Made by a program: the position numbers and the translations under genes. From contig NZ_KQ954263.1 in the NCBI RefSeq assembly GCF_001519065.1, positions 1-64,000 on the forward strand: a DNA stretch of 64,000 nucleotides. The letters run 5' to 3'. Below the pieces are notes generated by a model, which saw only the letters and a program-made list of their open reading frames with translations, was not told the DNA's origin and searched no databases. Shown here piece after piece: positions 20,454 through 28,617 of the stretch (within the stretch, counting starts at the first letter, position 1; every line of letters starts with the position of its first letter). The stretch is from Novosphingobium sp. FSW06-99 (GTDB lineage: Bacteria > Pseudomonadota > Alphaproteobacteria > Sphingomonadales > Sphingomonadaceae).

Positions 20454-20762
20454 GCGGGCTGGTCGCTTCCCCGGCCAGGCCGGGGGCAGTGACCCAAGTT
20501 TCGGAAAGCCTTCGGGTTTTTCAAAGTTCCTTACGGCTCTGCGGGGCCGATTAAGCGACCCAAGGGTCGCTCTGACAAAGGGATACCTCCGGCATCCGCC
20601 GTTCCTTTAGGGGAAGGGCACTTGGCCGGGAAAGCGTCCCCCGTTGGTTCTTGCGTTTGCGCGCAGGGACATTCAGCCCGGACGGGGGCGCGCTTCACAT
20701 TACGGGCTGAACACGCCTGCTGGGGATGGTCCCCTTCAGGCCTCTGTTTAGGAGTATGGGTC
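20454..20762 (+). other. Structured spacer between rpsJ and rplC, possible leader
   Basis: These 309 bases contain no gene but at least five stems: CCCCGG/CCGGGG (20469-20485), an 8-bp stem with a UUCG loop and U-rich 3' arm (20503-20522), GCGACC/GGTCGC around 20551-20566, a perfect 9-bp stem TTCAGCCCG (20672-20680) with CGGGCTGAA (20703-20711), and GGGGA/TCCCC at 20722-20734. The density of stems suggests an autoregulatory mRNA leader or attenuator for rplC and the genes below it. In E. coli the L4-binding leader is upstream of rpsJ. No promoter match is convincing. Confidence 0.5.
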
Positions 20763-21488
20763 ATGCGCACCGGCGTGATCGCGAAGAAGGTGGGGATGAC
20801 TCGCCTTTTCCAGGAAGATGGTCGGCACGTGCCGGTTACCGTCCTTTCGCTTGAAGATTGCCAGGTGGTTTCGGTTCGCACCGCTGATCGTGACGGTTAT
20901 GTCGCGGTTCAGCTCGGCGCGGGCGTTGCCAAGCAAAAGAACGTTGCCAAGCCGCAGCGCGAACACTTCGCCAAGGCGGAAGTGCCGCTCAAGGCCGAGG
21001 TCGCCGAATTCCGCGTCGCTGACGATGCGGTGCTCGATGTCGGCTCGACCATTGCGGCGTCGCACTTCGTGATCGGCCAGCTGGTCGACATCACGGGCAA
21101 CACGCAGGGCAAAGGCTTTGCGGGCGCCATGAAGCGCTGGGGTTTCGGCGGTATGCGCGCCACGCACGGCGTGTCGATTTCCCACCGTGCCCACGGTTCG
21201 ACCGGCAACCGCCAGGATCCGGGCCGCGTGTTCAAGAACAAGAAGATGGCCGGCCACATGGGCGACCGTCAGCGCACCCAGCAGAACCTCGAAGTTGTCC
21301 GTACCGACGACGAACGCGGCCTGATCTTCGTCAAGGGCTCGGTGCCCGGTTCGAAGAACGGCTGGCTGCTCGTGCGCGATGCGGTCAAGGTCGATCGCCA
21401 TGGCGATGCGCCCTATCCCGCCGGCATCAAGCAGGCTTCCAACAACAATGACGTCGCACCTGCTGCGACCGATGGCCAGGAGGGCTAA
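20763..21488 (+). CDS. rplC: 50S ribosomal protein L3
   Basis: A 241-residue 23S rRNA-binding assembly initiator. It starts MRTGVIAKKVGMTRLFQEDG and includes KGFAGAMKRWGFGGMRATHG, the extension reaching toward the peptidyl transferase centre. TAGGAG upstream supports ATG 20763 over in-frame upstream starts. The Ala-rich tail (VAPAATDGQEG) extends slightly beyond the E. coli length. Confidence 0.97.
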   Translation: MRTGVIAKKVGMTRLFQEDGRHVPVTVLSLEDCQVVSVRTADRDGYVAVQLGAGVAKQKNVAKPQREHFAKAEVPLKAEVAEFRVADDAVLDVGSTIAASHFVIGQLVDITGNTQGKGFAGAMKRWGFGGMRATHGVSISHRAHGSTGNRQDPGRVFKNKKMAGHMGDRQRTQQNLEVVRTDDERGLIFVKGSVPGSKNGWLLVRDAVKVDRHGDAPYPAGIKQASNNNDVAPAATDGQEG

Positions 21489-21491
21489 GTC

Positions 21492-22115
21492 GTGAAGGTT
21501 CAGGTCCTCAATCTGGACGGGACTGCCGCTGGCGACGTCGAGCTGTCGGATGACGTGTTCGGCCTCGAGCCGCGCGCAGATATCCTGCATCGTGTCGTTA
21601 CCTGGCAGTTGGAAAACCGTCGCGGTATCGCCCGCAAGGCGCGTGAGCGCAGCGATGTTGCCCGCACCGGCAAAAAGTTCGGCCGCCAGAAGGGTGGTGG
21701 TACCGCCCGTCACGGCGACCGCAAGGCCCCGATCTTCATCGGCGGCGGCAAGGCGCACGGTCCGCGCGTTCGCGAATTCAACATTTCGCTGAACAAGAAG
21801 GTCCGCGCGCTTGGTCTCAAGATGGCGCTGTCGTCGAAGGCGAAGGGCGGCCTGGTGGTCGTTGAAAGCCTGGAACTGGCCGATGCCAAGACCAAGGTTC
21901 TCGTCGGCACGCTGGCGCAGGCCGGTTTCGGCAAGAAAGTGCTGGTTGTCGATGGTGATGCGGTGAACGAGGGCTTTGCCCGCGCAGCCCGCAACCTGAT
22001 CGGCATCAACGTGCTGCCGGCGATCGGTGCCAATGTCTATGACATCCTGAAGCATGACACGCTGGTGCTGACGCGCGCTGCGGTCGAAAAGCTGGAGGCG
22101 CGCTTCAATGGCTAA
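21492..22115 (+). CDS. rplD: 50S ribosomal protein L4
   Basis: A 207-residue protein lining the exit tunnel; loop KKFGRQKGGGTARHGDRKAP is intact. L4 is the translational and transcriptional repressor of the S10 operon in E. coli. It uses a GTG start three bases after the rplC stop and overlaps rplW by 8 nt, so expression is tightly coupled. Confidence 0.97.
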   Translation: MKVQVLNLDGTAAGDVELSDDVFGLEPRADILHRVVTWQLENRRGIARKARERSDVARTGKKFGRQKGGGTARHGDRKAPIFIGGGKAHGPRVREFNISLNKKVRALGLKMALSSKAKGGLVVVESLELADAKTKVLVGTLAQAGFGKKVLVVDGDAVNEGFARAARNLIGINVLPAIGANVYDILKHDTLVLTRAAVEKLEARFNG

Positions 22116-22413
22116 GGAAGCAATCGACACGCGGCACTATGACGTGATTGTGGCTCCCCACATCACCGAAAAGGCAACGCTGCTGTCCGAACACAACGCG
22201 GTTGTGTTCAAGGTCGCGGGCACCGCGACCAAGCCCCAGATCAAGGCGGCCATCGAAGCGATCTACAGTGTTAAGGTCGCTGCGGTGAACACCCTGGTCC
22301 AGAAGGGCAAGACCAAGCGCTGGAAGGGCAAGCCCTACACGCGCTCCGACGTCAAGAAGGCCGTTGTGACGCTGGCTGCTGGCCAGTCGATCGACGTGAC
22401 CAGCGGTATCTGA
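22108..22413 (+). CDS. rplW: 50S ribosomal protein L23
   Basis: A 101-residue protein at the tunnel exit that docks trigger factor and SRP. It shows HYDVIVAPHITEKATLLSEH and the basic loop KGKTKRWKGKPYTRSDVKKA. Its start overlaps rplD and rplB follows after 13 nt. Confidence 0.97.
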   Translation: MAKEAIDTRHYDVIVAPHITEKATLLSEHNAVVFKVAGTATKPQIKAAIEAIYSVKVAAVNTLVQKGKTKRWKGKPYTRSDVKKAVVTLAAGQSIDVTSGI

Positions 22414-22426
22414 GGGCGCAAGGATC

Positions 22427-23263
22427 ATGGCACTCAAGAGCTATAACCCGACCAGCCCCGCACGCCGCGGCCTGGTTCTCGTCGACAAGGCGTCGCTGTG
22501 GAAGGGCAAGCCGGTCAAGGCATTGACCGAAGGCAAGTCCAAGACCGGCGGCCGCAACAACAAAGGCCATGTGACCAGCCGCGGTATCGCGGGCGGTCAC
22601 AAGCAGAAGTACCGCTTCATCGACTTCAAGCGTCGCAAGTGGGATGTGCCGGCCACGGTTGAGCGTCTGGAATATGACCCCAACCGCACCGCGTTCATCG
22701 CGCTGGTCAACTACGCCGATGGCGAACAGGCCTATATCCTGGCGCCGCAGCGTCTGGCCGCTGGCGATGTCATCGTCGCGGGCGAAAAGACCGACGTGAA
22801 GCCTGGCAATGCCATGCTGCTGTCGCAAATGCCGGTCGGCACCATCGTCCACAACGTGGAGATGAAGCCGGGCAAGGGCGGTCAGATCGCACGGTCGGCA
22901 GGCACTTATGTGCAGGTCGTCGGGCGTGACCGCGGTCTCGTCATCGTTCGTCTGAACTCGGGCGAACAGCGTTACCTGCGCGGCGATTGCATGGGCACGG
23001 TTGGCGCGGTGTCGAACCCCGACAACGGCAACCAGAACCTGGCCAAGGCCGGCCGCAACCGCTGGTTGGGCAAGCGCCCGCTGACGCGTGGTGTGGCCAA
23101 GAACCCGGTCGACCACCCGCATGGTGGTGGTGAAGGCCGGACTTCGGGCGGCCGTCACCCGGTTACCCCCTGGGGCAAGCCGACCAAGGGTGCCCGCACC
23201 CGCCACAACAAGCGCACGGACAAGATGATCATCCGTTCGCGCCACGCGAAGAAGAAGAGGTAA
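22427..23263 (+). CDS. rplB: 50S ribosomal protein L2
   Basis: A 278-residue protein needed for subunit association and peptidyl transfer. The conserved C-terminal stretch VAKNPVDHPHGGGEGRTSGG carries the essential His. RNKGHV-type and YRFIDFKRRKWDVPA segments are normal. rpsS follows after 6 nt. Confidence 0.98.
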   Translation: MALKSYNPTSPARRGLVLVDKASLWKGKPVKALTEGKSKTGGRNNKGHVTSRGIAGGHKQKYRFIDFKRRKWDVPATVERLEYDPNRTAFIALVNYADGEQAYILAPQRLAAGDVIVAGEKTDVKPGNAMLLSQMPVGTIVHNVEMKPGKGGQIARSAGTYVQVVGRDRGLVIVRLNSGEQRYLRGDCMGTVGAVSNPDNGNQNLAKAGRNRWLGKRPLTRGVAKNPVDHPHGGGEGRTSGGRHPVTPWGKPTKGARTRHNKRTDKMIIRSRHAKKKR

Positions 23264-23269
23264 CACCCC

Positions 23270-23548
23270 ATGGCACGTTCCGTCTGGAAGGGCCCCTTCG
23301 TCGAGCTGCACCTGCTGAAAAAGGCGGAAGCCGCGCAGGACACTGGCTCGCGCGCTGGCCCGATCAAGACCTGGTCGCGTCGTTCGACCATTTTGCCGCA
23401 GTTCGTTGGTCTGACGTTCACCGTCTACAACGGGCACAAGTTCATCCCTGTCTCGGTTAACGAAGACATGGTCGGCCACAAGCTTGGCGAATTTGCGCCC
23501 ACGCGCACGTTCCCGGGCCACGCCGCTGACAAGAAGGGCAAGCGCTGA
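23270..23548 (+). CDS. rpsS: 30S ribosomal protein S19
   Basis: A 92-residue head protein contacting the A-site finger. It begins MARSVWKGPFVELHLLKKAE and contains TWSRRSTILPQFVGLTFTVY and KLGEFAPTRTFPGHAADKK. Its stop overlaps the rplV start by one base (TGATG). Confidence 0.97.
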   Translation: MARSVWKGPFVELHLLKKAEAAQDTGSRAGPIKTWSRRSTILPQFVGLTFTVYNGHKFIPVSVNEDMVGHKLGEFAPTRTFPGHAADKKGKR

Positions 23549-23925
23549 TGAGCAAGCCTGCAGCCCCCCGCCGCGTCGCCGCCAATGAGGCGCTGGCAGT
23601 CGGTACGCAGATCCGTGGTTCGGCCCAGAAGCTGAACCTCGTGGCTGCGCTGATCCGCGGCAAGCGCGCCGAAGACGCGCTCAACATCCTGTCCTTCTCC
23701 AAGAAGGGCATGGCGGTTGACGCCCGCAAGGTGCTCGCCTCGGCGATCGCCAACGCGGAAAACAACCACAACCTGGATGTCGACGCGCTGGTCGTTGCCG
23801 AAGCCAGCGTTGGCAAGTCGATCACGATGAAGCGCTTCCACACCCGTGGTCGTGGCAAGTCGACCCGGATCCTCAAGCCGTTTTCGCGCCTTAGGATCGT
23901 TGTCCGCGAAGTCGAGGAGGCCTGA
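23548..23925 (+). CDS. rplV: 50S ribosomal protein L22
   Basis: A 125-residue tunnel-wall protein. The beta-hairpin (KRFHTRGRGKSTRILKPFSR) that lines the macrolide-binding tunnel region is intact. The N-terminal 15 residues (SKPAAPRRVAANEAL) are slightly longer than E. coli L22. It is one base from rpsS and two from rpsC. Confidence 0.97.
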   Translation: MSKPAAPRRVAANEALAVGTQIRGSAQKLNLVAALIRGKRAEDALNILSFSKKGMAVDARKVLASAIANAENNHNLDVDALVVAEASVGKSITMKRFHTRGRGKSTRILKPFSRLRIVVREVEEA

Positions 23926-23927
23926 TC

Positions 23928-24623
23928 ATGGGTCACAAGACCAACCCCATCGGTCTGCGTCTGCAGATCAACCGCACCTGGGACAGCCGCTGGTTCGCCG
24001 AAGGGCGCAGCTATGCTCGCCTGCTCAAGGAAGACCTGACGATCCGCAAGTTCATCGTCGAAAGCCTGCCGCAGGCGGCGATTTCGAAGGTGGTGATCGA
24101 GCGTCCGGCCAAAGTGTGCCGCGTGTCGATCTATGCGGCGCGTCCCGGCGTGATCATCGGCAAGAAGGGCGCAGACATTGAAAAGCTGCGCGCCAAGCTG
24201 TCGAAGCTGACCGCGAGCGACGTCAAGCTGAACATCGTTGAAATCCGCAAGCCGGAAATCGATGCGAAGCTGGTTGCCCAGGGCATTGCCGATCAGCTCG
24301 TGCGTCGTGTGGCGTTCCGCCGTGCGATGAAGCGCGCGGTGCAGTCGGCGCTGCGGCTTGGTGCCGAAGGCATCAAGATCACTTGCGGCGGTCGTCTGGG
24401 TGGCGCGGAAATCGCGCGCGTCGAATGGTATCGCGAAGGTCGGGTGCCGTTGCACACGCTGCGCGCCAACATCGACTACGCCGAAGCCGAAGCCCACACC
24501 GCCTATGGCGTGATCGGCATCAAGACCTGGATCTTCAAGGGCGAGATCCTGGGTCACGACCCGCTGGCGCAAGATCGCCTCATGCTCGAGGCACAGACCT
24601 CGGGCGTGCGTCCGTCACGCTGA
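23928..24623 (+). CDS. rpsC: 30S ribosomal protein S3
   Basis: A 231-residue head protein with a KH domain (GVIIGKKGADIEKLRAKLSK) and C-terminal domain (GGRLGGAEIARVEWYREGRV); part of the mRNA entry helicase. It starts MGHKTNPIGLRLQINRTWDS after GGAGG. Confidence 0.98.
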   Translation: MGHKTNPIGLRLQINRTWDSRWFAEGRSYARLLKEDLTIRKFIVESLPQAAISKVVIERPAKVCRVSIYAARPGVIIGKKGADIEKLRAKLSKLTASDVKLNIVEIRKPEIDAKLVAQGIADQLVRRVAFRRAMKRAVQSALRLGAEGIKITCGGRLGGAEIARVEWYREGRVPLHTLRANIDYAEAEAHTAYGVIGIKTWIFKGEILGHDPLAQDRLMLEAQTSGVRPSR

Positions 24624-24640
24624 GGGTGAAGGTTTAGACC

Positions 24641-25075
24641 ATGTTGCAACCCAAAAAGACCAAGTTCCGCAAGGCGTTCAAGGGCCGTTTGCACGGCAAC
24701 GCCAAAGGCGGCACCGACCTCAACTTCGGCTCGTACGGGCTGAAGGCGCTCGAACCGGAACGCGTCACCGCGCGCCAGATCGAAGCGGCGCGTCGTGCGA
24801 TCACCCGCCACATTCGCCGTCAGGGCCGTCTGTGGATCCGCGTGTTCCCCGATCTGCCGGTTTCCAAGAAGCCTGCCGAAGTCCGTCAGGGCAAGGGCAA
24901 GGGTTCGGTGGAATACTGGGCCGCCCGCGTGAAGCCCGGCAAGATCCTGTTCGAACTCGACGGGGTCCCCGGTCCGCTTGCTGCCGAGGCGTTCAGCCGC
25001 GCAGCGATGAAGTTGCCGATCAAGACCAAGGTCGTGGCCCGTCTGGGCGACACCTCGCATCTTGGCGGCGAGTAA
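24641..25075 (+). CDS. rplP: 50S ribosomal protein L16
   Basis: A 144-residue protein near the A site. It starts MLQPKKTKFRKAFKGRLHGN and includes RRAITRHIRRQGRLWIRVFP with the Arg hydroxylated in many bacteria at the equivalent position. GKGKGSVEYWAARVKPG is intact. rpmC follows after 12 nt with a strong AAGGAGG. Confidence 0.97.
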   Translation: MLQPKKTKFRKAFKGRLHGNAKGGTDLNFGSYGLKALEPERVTARQIEAARRAITRHIRRQGRLWIRVFPDLPVSKKPAEVRQGKGKGSVEYWAARVKPGKILFELDGVPGPLAAEAFSRAAMKLPIKTKVVARLGDTSHLGGE

Positions 25076-25087
25076 GGAGGAAAGACG

Positions 25088-25291
25088 ATGTCCAAGTTCG
25101 AGGACCTGCGCCTCAAGAGCGACGACCAGCTTTCTGCTGATCTCGCCGAACTGAAGCGCGAACAATTCAATCTGCGGTTCCAGGCGGCGACCAGCCAGCT
25201 GGAGCGCCCGGCCCGCATTCAGGAAGTGCGTCGTCAGGTTGCCCGCATCAAGACCCTGCAGACCGAACGGTCGCGCGCGGTCAAGGCCTGA
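25088..25291 (+). CDS. rpmC: 50S ribosomal protein L29
   Basis: A 67-residue helical-hairpin protein at the tunnel exit (DDQLSADLAELKREQFNLRF, then RVRRQVARIKTL-like second helix). AAGGAGG upstream. Normal size and position between rplP and rpsQ. Confidence 0.96.
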   Translation: MSKFEDLRLKSDDQLSADLAELKREQFNLRFQAATSQLERPARIQEVRRQVARIKTLQTERSRAVKA

Positions 25292-25302
25292 GGAGAACCA
25301 AC

Positions 25303-25572
25303 GTGCCCAAGCGTATCCTGGTCGGGACGGTGGTTTCCGACAAGAATGAAAAGACCGTGGTGGTCAAAGTCGAGCGCAAGGTGAAACATGCGCTGTACGG
25401 CAAGATCATCCGTCGCTCGAAGAAGTACCACGCCCACGACGAGGACAATTCCTTCAAGCTGGGCGAAACGGTGCGCATCGAGGAAACCGCGCCCTATTCG
25501 AAGCAGAAGACGTGGAAGGTCATCGACCGCGTTCTGGCCGGCAAGGTCGCTGCCATCGAAGCGGACGTCTGA
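25303..25572 (+). CDS. rpsQ: 30S ribosomal protein S17
   Basis: An 89-residue primary 16S rRNA-binding protein. It starts at GTG 25303 (PKRILVGTVVSDKNEKTVVV) after GAGGAG and contains KYHAHDEDNSFKLGETVRIE. It is the last gene before a palindromic repeat that separates it from rplN, although E. coli also has an operon break at this point. Confidence 0.97.
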   Translation: MPKRILVGTVVSDKNEKTVVVKVERKVKHALYGKIIRRSKKYHAHDEDNSFKLGETVRIEETAPYSKQKTWKVIDRVLAGKVAAIEADV

Positions 25573-25581
25573 TGCGCTAGT

Positions 25582-25651
25582 GGCACCGGCCCTCTCCCCC
25601 ACCCGACTATCCATAGGGTACAGTGGTCGGGTGAGGGAGAGGGCCGGAGCC
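25582..25651. repeat. Dispersed palindromic repeat, copy 1 (imperfect hairpin)
   Basis: Arms GGCACCGGCCCTCTCCCCCA... (25582-25607) and their near reverse complement (25625-25651) differ at a few bases; the loop contains CCATAGGGTAC. A second copy with the same arms and loop core is at 59151-59246. It occupies the S10/spc junction between rpsQ and rplN. It lacks a U-tract on either side, so it is a repeat first and only perhaps a terminator or mRNA stabiliser. Confidence 0.8.
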
Positions 25652-25728
25652 GCCAGGCAGAAGTGAGCGCTTTTAAATTTGGAACTGCCGGACTGGTTTC
25701 GGCAAGCCACTGAGAAGGAACCGGATCA

Positions 25729-26097
25729 ATGATCCAGATGCAATCCAATCTCGAGGTCGCGGACAACAGCGGCGCGAAGCGCGTCCAGTGCATCAAAGTG
25801 CTGGGCGGGTCGAAGCGTCGGTTCGCGGGCGTCGGCGACATCATCGTGGTGTCGATCAAGGAAGCGCAGCCGCGTGCCCGCGTCAAAAAAGGTGACGTGC
25901 ACCGTGCGGTGATCGTGCGCACCCGCAAGGACGTGCGCCGCGCCGATGGCAGCGTCATTCGTTTTGACACCAACGCTGCGGTGCTGGTTGGCAAGAACGA
26001 AGAGCCGATCGGCACGCGTATCTTCGGACCCGTGGTGCGTGAACTGCGCTCCAAGGGCTTCATGAAGATCATCAGCCTTGCGCCGGAGGTGCTGTGA
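25729..26097 (+). CDS. rplN: 50S ribosomal protein L14
   Basis: A 122-residue protein at the subunit interface. It starts MIQMQSNLEVADNSGAKRVQ and contains VVSIKEAQPRARVKKGDVHR. AAGGAA precedes the ATG. It is the first spc gene after the palindromic repeat and overlaps the rplX start by one base. Confidence 0.97.
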   Translation: MIQMQSNLEVADNSGAKRVQCIKVLGGSKRRFAGVGDIIVVSIKEAQPRARVKKGDVHRAVIVRTRKDVRRADGSVIRFDTNAAVLVGKNEEPIGTRIFGPVVRELRSKGFMKIISLAPEVL

Positions 26098-26414
26098 TGT
26101 CGGCTGCCAAGATCAAGAAGGGTGACCAGGTCGTCATCCGCTCTGGCAAGGACAAGGGCCGTTCCGGCACTGTCGTCCAGGTTCTCCCCAAGGAGGACAA
26201 AGTGGTCGTCGGCGGCGTGAACATCGCCACCCGTCACCGCAAGCCGAGCCAGGCGAACCCGCAGGGCGGTCTCGACCGCTTTGAGGCGCCGCTGCACATT
26301 TCGAAGGTCGGGCTTGCCGACAAGGATGGCAAGGCCACCCGCGTCCGCTTCGAAACCAGGGATGGCAAGAAGGTCCGCGTGGCCGTCAAGTCCGGGGAGG
26401 CGATCGATGTCTGA
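26097..26414 (+). CDS. rplX: 50S ribosomal protein L24
   Basis: A 105-residue assembly-initiator protein with a KOW motif (KIKKGDQVVIRSGKDKGRSG). GGAGG at 26085-26089 favours ATG 26097 over GTG 26094. The end overlaps rplE by 8 nt. Confidence 0.96.
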   Translation: MSAAKIKKGDQVVIRSGKDKGRSGTVVQVLPKEDKVVVGGVNIATRHRKPSQANPQGGLDRFEAPLHISKVGLADKDGKATRVRFETRDGKKVRVAVKSGEAIDV

Positions 26415-26988
26415 AACGTACATTCCGCGTCTGAAGACCAAGTACGACGCTGAAATCGCTGCGGCGATGACGGCGAAGTTTGGCTACAAGAACGCGATGG
26501 AAATTCCCCGGATCGAAAAGATCACGCTCAACATGGGCGTCGGTGAAGCCAGCCAGGACAAGAAAAAGGTCCAGACGGCGGCGTCCGAGATGGAATTGAT
26601 TGCCGGTCAGAAGCCGGTGATTACCAAGGCGAAGAAGTCGATCGCGCAGTTCAAGCTGCGTGAAGGCATGCCGATCGGTTGCAAGGTGACCTTGCGCCGC
26701 GAACGCATGTACGAATTCCTGGACCGTCTGATCACTGTCGCAATGCCCCGCATCCGTGACTTCCGTGGGTTGAACCCGAAGTCGTTCGATGGCCGTGGCA
26801 ACTATGCGATGGGTCTCAAGGAACAGCTGATTTTCCCGGAAATCAGCTATGATCAGATCGACAAGGTGCGTGGCCTCGACATCATCGTCACCACTTCCGC
26901 AAAGACCGACGACGAAGCGCGCGAGCTGCTGCGTCTGTTCGGTTTCCCCTTCCCGCAGGATGCCGCCGAACAGGCGAAAGCTGCCTGA
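26407..26988 (+). CDS. rplE: 50S ribosomal protein L5
   Basis: A 193-residue 5S rRNA-binding protein of the central protuberance. It starts MSETYIPRLKTKYDAEIAAA; PRIEKITLNMGVGEASQDKK and GRGNYAMGLKEQLIFPEISY are conserved. The C-terminus is about a dozen residues longer than in E. coli (PQDAAEQAKAA). Confidence 0.97.
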   Translation: MSETYIPRLKTKYDAEIAAAMTAKFGYKNAMEIPRIEKITLNMGVGEASQDKKKVQTAASEMELIAGQKPVITKAKKSIAQFKLREGMPIGCKVTLRRERMYEFLDRLITVAMPRIRDFRGLNPKSFDGRGNYAMGLKEQLIFPEISYDQIDKVRGLDIIVTTSAKTDDEARELLRLFGFPFPQDAAEQAKAA

Positions 26989-27019
26989 TTAGCCATTCTG
27001 GAAGAAAGAGCTTAAGTCC

Positions 27020-27325
27020 ATGGCGAAACTGAGTTCGATCAACAAGAACGAGCGGCGCAAGAAGCTCGTTGATAAGTATGCGGCAAAGATCGCCGCGCTC
27101 AAGGCCAAGGCCAACGACAAGTCGCTCGACGATACCGAGCGCCTGATCGCGCGCTTGAAACTGGCCGAAGTCCCGCGCAACGGCAACCCGACCCGGGTGC
27201 GCAACCGTTGTGCGACCACTGGCCGCCCGCGTGCGTATTATCGCAAGTTCGGGCTGTGCCGCATCGAGCTGCGCGATCTCGCCAACAAGGGGTTGATCCC
27301 CGGCGTGACCAAGTCGAGCTGGTAA
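27020..27325 (+). CDS. rpsN: 30S ribosomal protein S14
   Basis: A 101-residue head protein of the long, zinc-free type (no CxxC pairs). It starts MAKLSSINKNERRKKLVDKY and ends with RIELRDLANKGLIPGVTKSSW-like sequence. It lies 31 nt after rplE, and rpsH follows after 10 nt. Confidence 0.97.
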   Translation: MAKLSSINKNERRKKLVDKYAAKIAALKAKANDKSLDDTERLIARLKLAEVPRNGNPTRVRNRCATTGRPRAYYRKFGLCRIELRDLANKGLIPGVTKSSW

Positions 27326-27335
27326 GGATAGAGCG

Positions 27336-27731
27336 ATGGCATTGACCGACCCCCTGGGTGACATGCTCACCCGCATCCGCAACGGCCAGCGCGCAAAGAA
27401 GGACACCGTCCTTTCGCCCGCGTCGAAGTTGCGTGCACACGTGCTCGAAGTGCTTCAGCGCGAAGGCTATATCCGTGGTTTCAGCGAAGACACCACGGGT
27501 CAGCATCCGTTGCTGCGCATCGAATTGAAGTATTTTGAAGGCCAGCCGGCGATCAAGCACGTGGCACGTGTTTCAAAGCCGGGCCGCCGCGTCTATTCCG
27601 GTTCGAAGGAATTGCCGGTGATCCGCAACGGCCTTGGCATCACCATCGTCTCGACGCCGCGCGGCGTGCTTTCGGATGCCGAAGCGCGCGCTGCCAACGT
27701 CGGTGGCGAAGTGCTGGCGGAGGTGTTCTGA
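27336..27731 (+). CDS. rpsH: 30S ribosomal protein S8
   Basis: A 131-residue central-domain protein. It starts MALTDPLGDMLTRIRNGQRA; the C-terminal TPRGVLSDAEARAANVGGEV is conserved. In E. coli S8 represses the spc operon by binding its mRNA. The stop overlaps the rplF start by one base. Confidence 0.97.
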   Translation: MALTDPLGDMLTRIRNGQRAKKDTVLSPASKLRAHVLEVLQREGYIRGFSEDTTGQHPLLRIELKYFEGQPAIKHVARVSKPGRRVYSGSKELPVIRNGLGITIVSTPRGVLSDAEARAANVGGEVLAEVF

Positions 27732-28264
27732 TGAGCCGCATCGGCAAAAAGCCGGTGGCTATCCCTGCTGGGGTTAGCGCCGATATCGCCAATGGCGTGT
27801 TGACCGTGAAGGGCCCCAAGGGCACCCTGACTCTCACGCTGGTCGAAGACATCAGCTATCAGGTCGAAGGGTCCACCATTCTGGTGACCCCGGCGAACGA
27901 TACCAAGCGTGGTCGCGCCTTTTGGGGCATGCAGCGTACGCTGGTTTCGAACCTGGTGACCGGTGTGACCGAAGGGTATACCAAGACCCTGCAGATCACC
28001 GGTGTCGGTTATCGTGCAACGGCGCAGGGCAAGAACCTGAAGCTGCAGCTCGGTTACAGCCACGATGTCGATTTCGCAGTGCCAGAGGGCATCGAGATCA
28101 AGACTCCGGACAACACCACGATCCATATCATCGGGATCGACAAGCAGAAGGTCGGCCAGGTTGCGGCCGAGATCCGTCGCTGGCGCAAGCCCGAACCCTA
28201 TAAGGGCAAGGGTATCAAGTACCAGGGCGAGTTCATCTTCCGCAAGGAAGGGAAGAAGAAGTAA
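27731..28264 (+). CDS. rplF: 50S ribosomal protein L6
   Basis: A 177-residue protein near the GTPase-associated centre. It starts MSRIGKKPVAIPAGVSADIA; the C-terminal RRWRKPEPYKGKGIKYQGEF-like segment is typical (RRWRKPEPYKGKGIKY is present). One-base overlaps link it to rpsH and rplR. Confidence 0.97.
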   Translation: MSRIGKKPVAIPAGVSADIANGVLTVKGPKGTLTLTLVEDISYQVEGSTILVTPANDTKRGRAFWGMQRTLVSNLVTGVTEGYTKTLQITGVGYRATAQGKNLKLQLGYSHDVDFAVPEGIEIKTPDNTTIHIIGIDKQKVGQVAAEIRRWRKPEPYKGKGIKYQGEFIFRKEGKKK

Positions 28265-28614
28265 TGGCCAAGCTGTCTCTCTTCGCGCGCCGCCGCCGCC
28301 GCGTTCGCACCGCGCTCAAGGCGAATTCCGGTGGGCGTCCGCGCCTGTCGGTTCATCGTTCGGGCCGCCACATCTATGCCCAGATCATCGACGACGCCGC
28401 CGGCCGCACCGTGGCCGCTGCTTCGACGCTGGTGAAGGGCGAGAAGTCGCTCGGTGCGAACATCGACGCCGCAGTCAAGGTGGGCAAGGATATTGCCGAG
28501 AAAGCCAAGGCTGCCGGCATCACTGCTGTCGTGTTCGATCGCGGCGGTTTCCTGTTCCATGGCCGCGTCAAAGCGCTGGCCGACGCTGCCCGCGAAGGCG
28601 GGCTGGAGTTCTAA
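28264..28614 (+). CDS. rplR: 50S ribosomal protein L18
   Basis: A 116-residue 5S rRNA-binding protein. The basic N-terminus FARRRRRVRTALKANSGG and GGFLFHGRVKALADAAREGG are conserved. It overlaps rplF by one base and precedes rpsE by three. Confidence 0.97.
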   Translation: MAKLSLFARRRRRVRTALKANSGGRPRLSVHRSGRHIYAQIIDDAAGRTVAAASTLVKGEKSLGANIDAAVKVGKDIAEKAKAAGITAVVFDRGGFLFHGRVKALADAAREGGLEF

Positions 28615-28617
28615 GGC

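Noticed and set aside
25582..25651. Palindrome after rpsQ as an ordinary intrinsic terminator
   Set aside because: No U-tract follows the stem, and an almost identical repeat occurs at 59151-59246, so it is better called a dispersed repeat.
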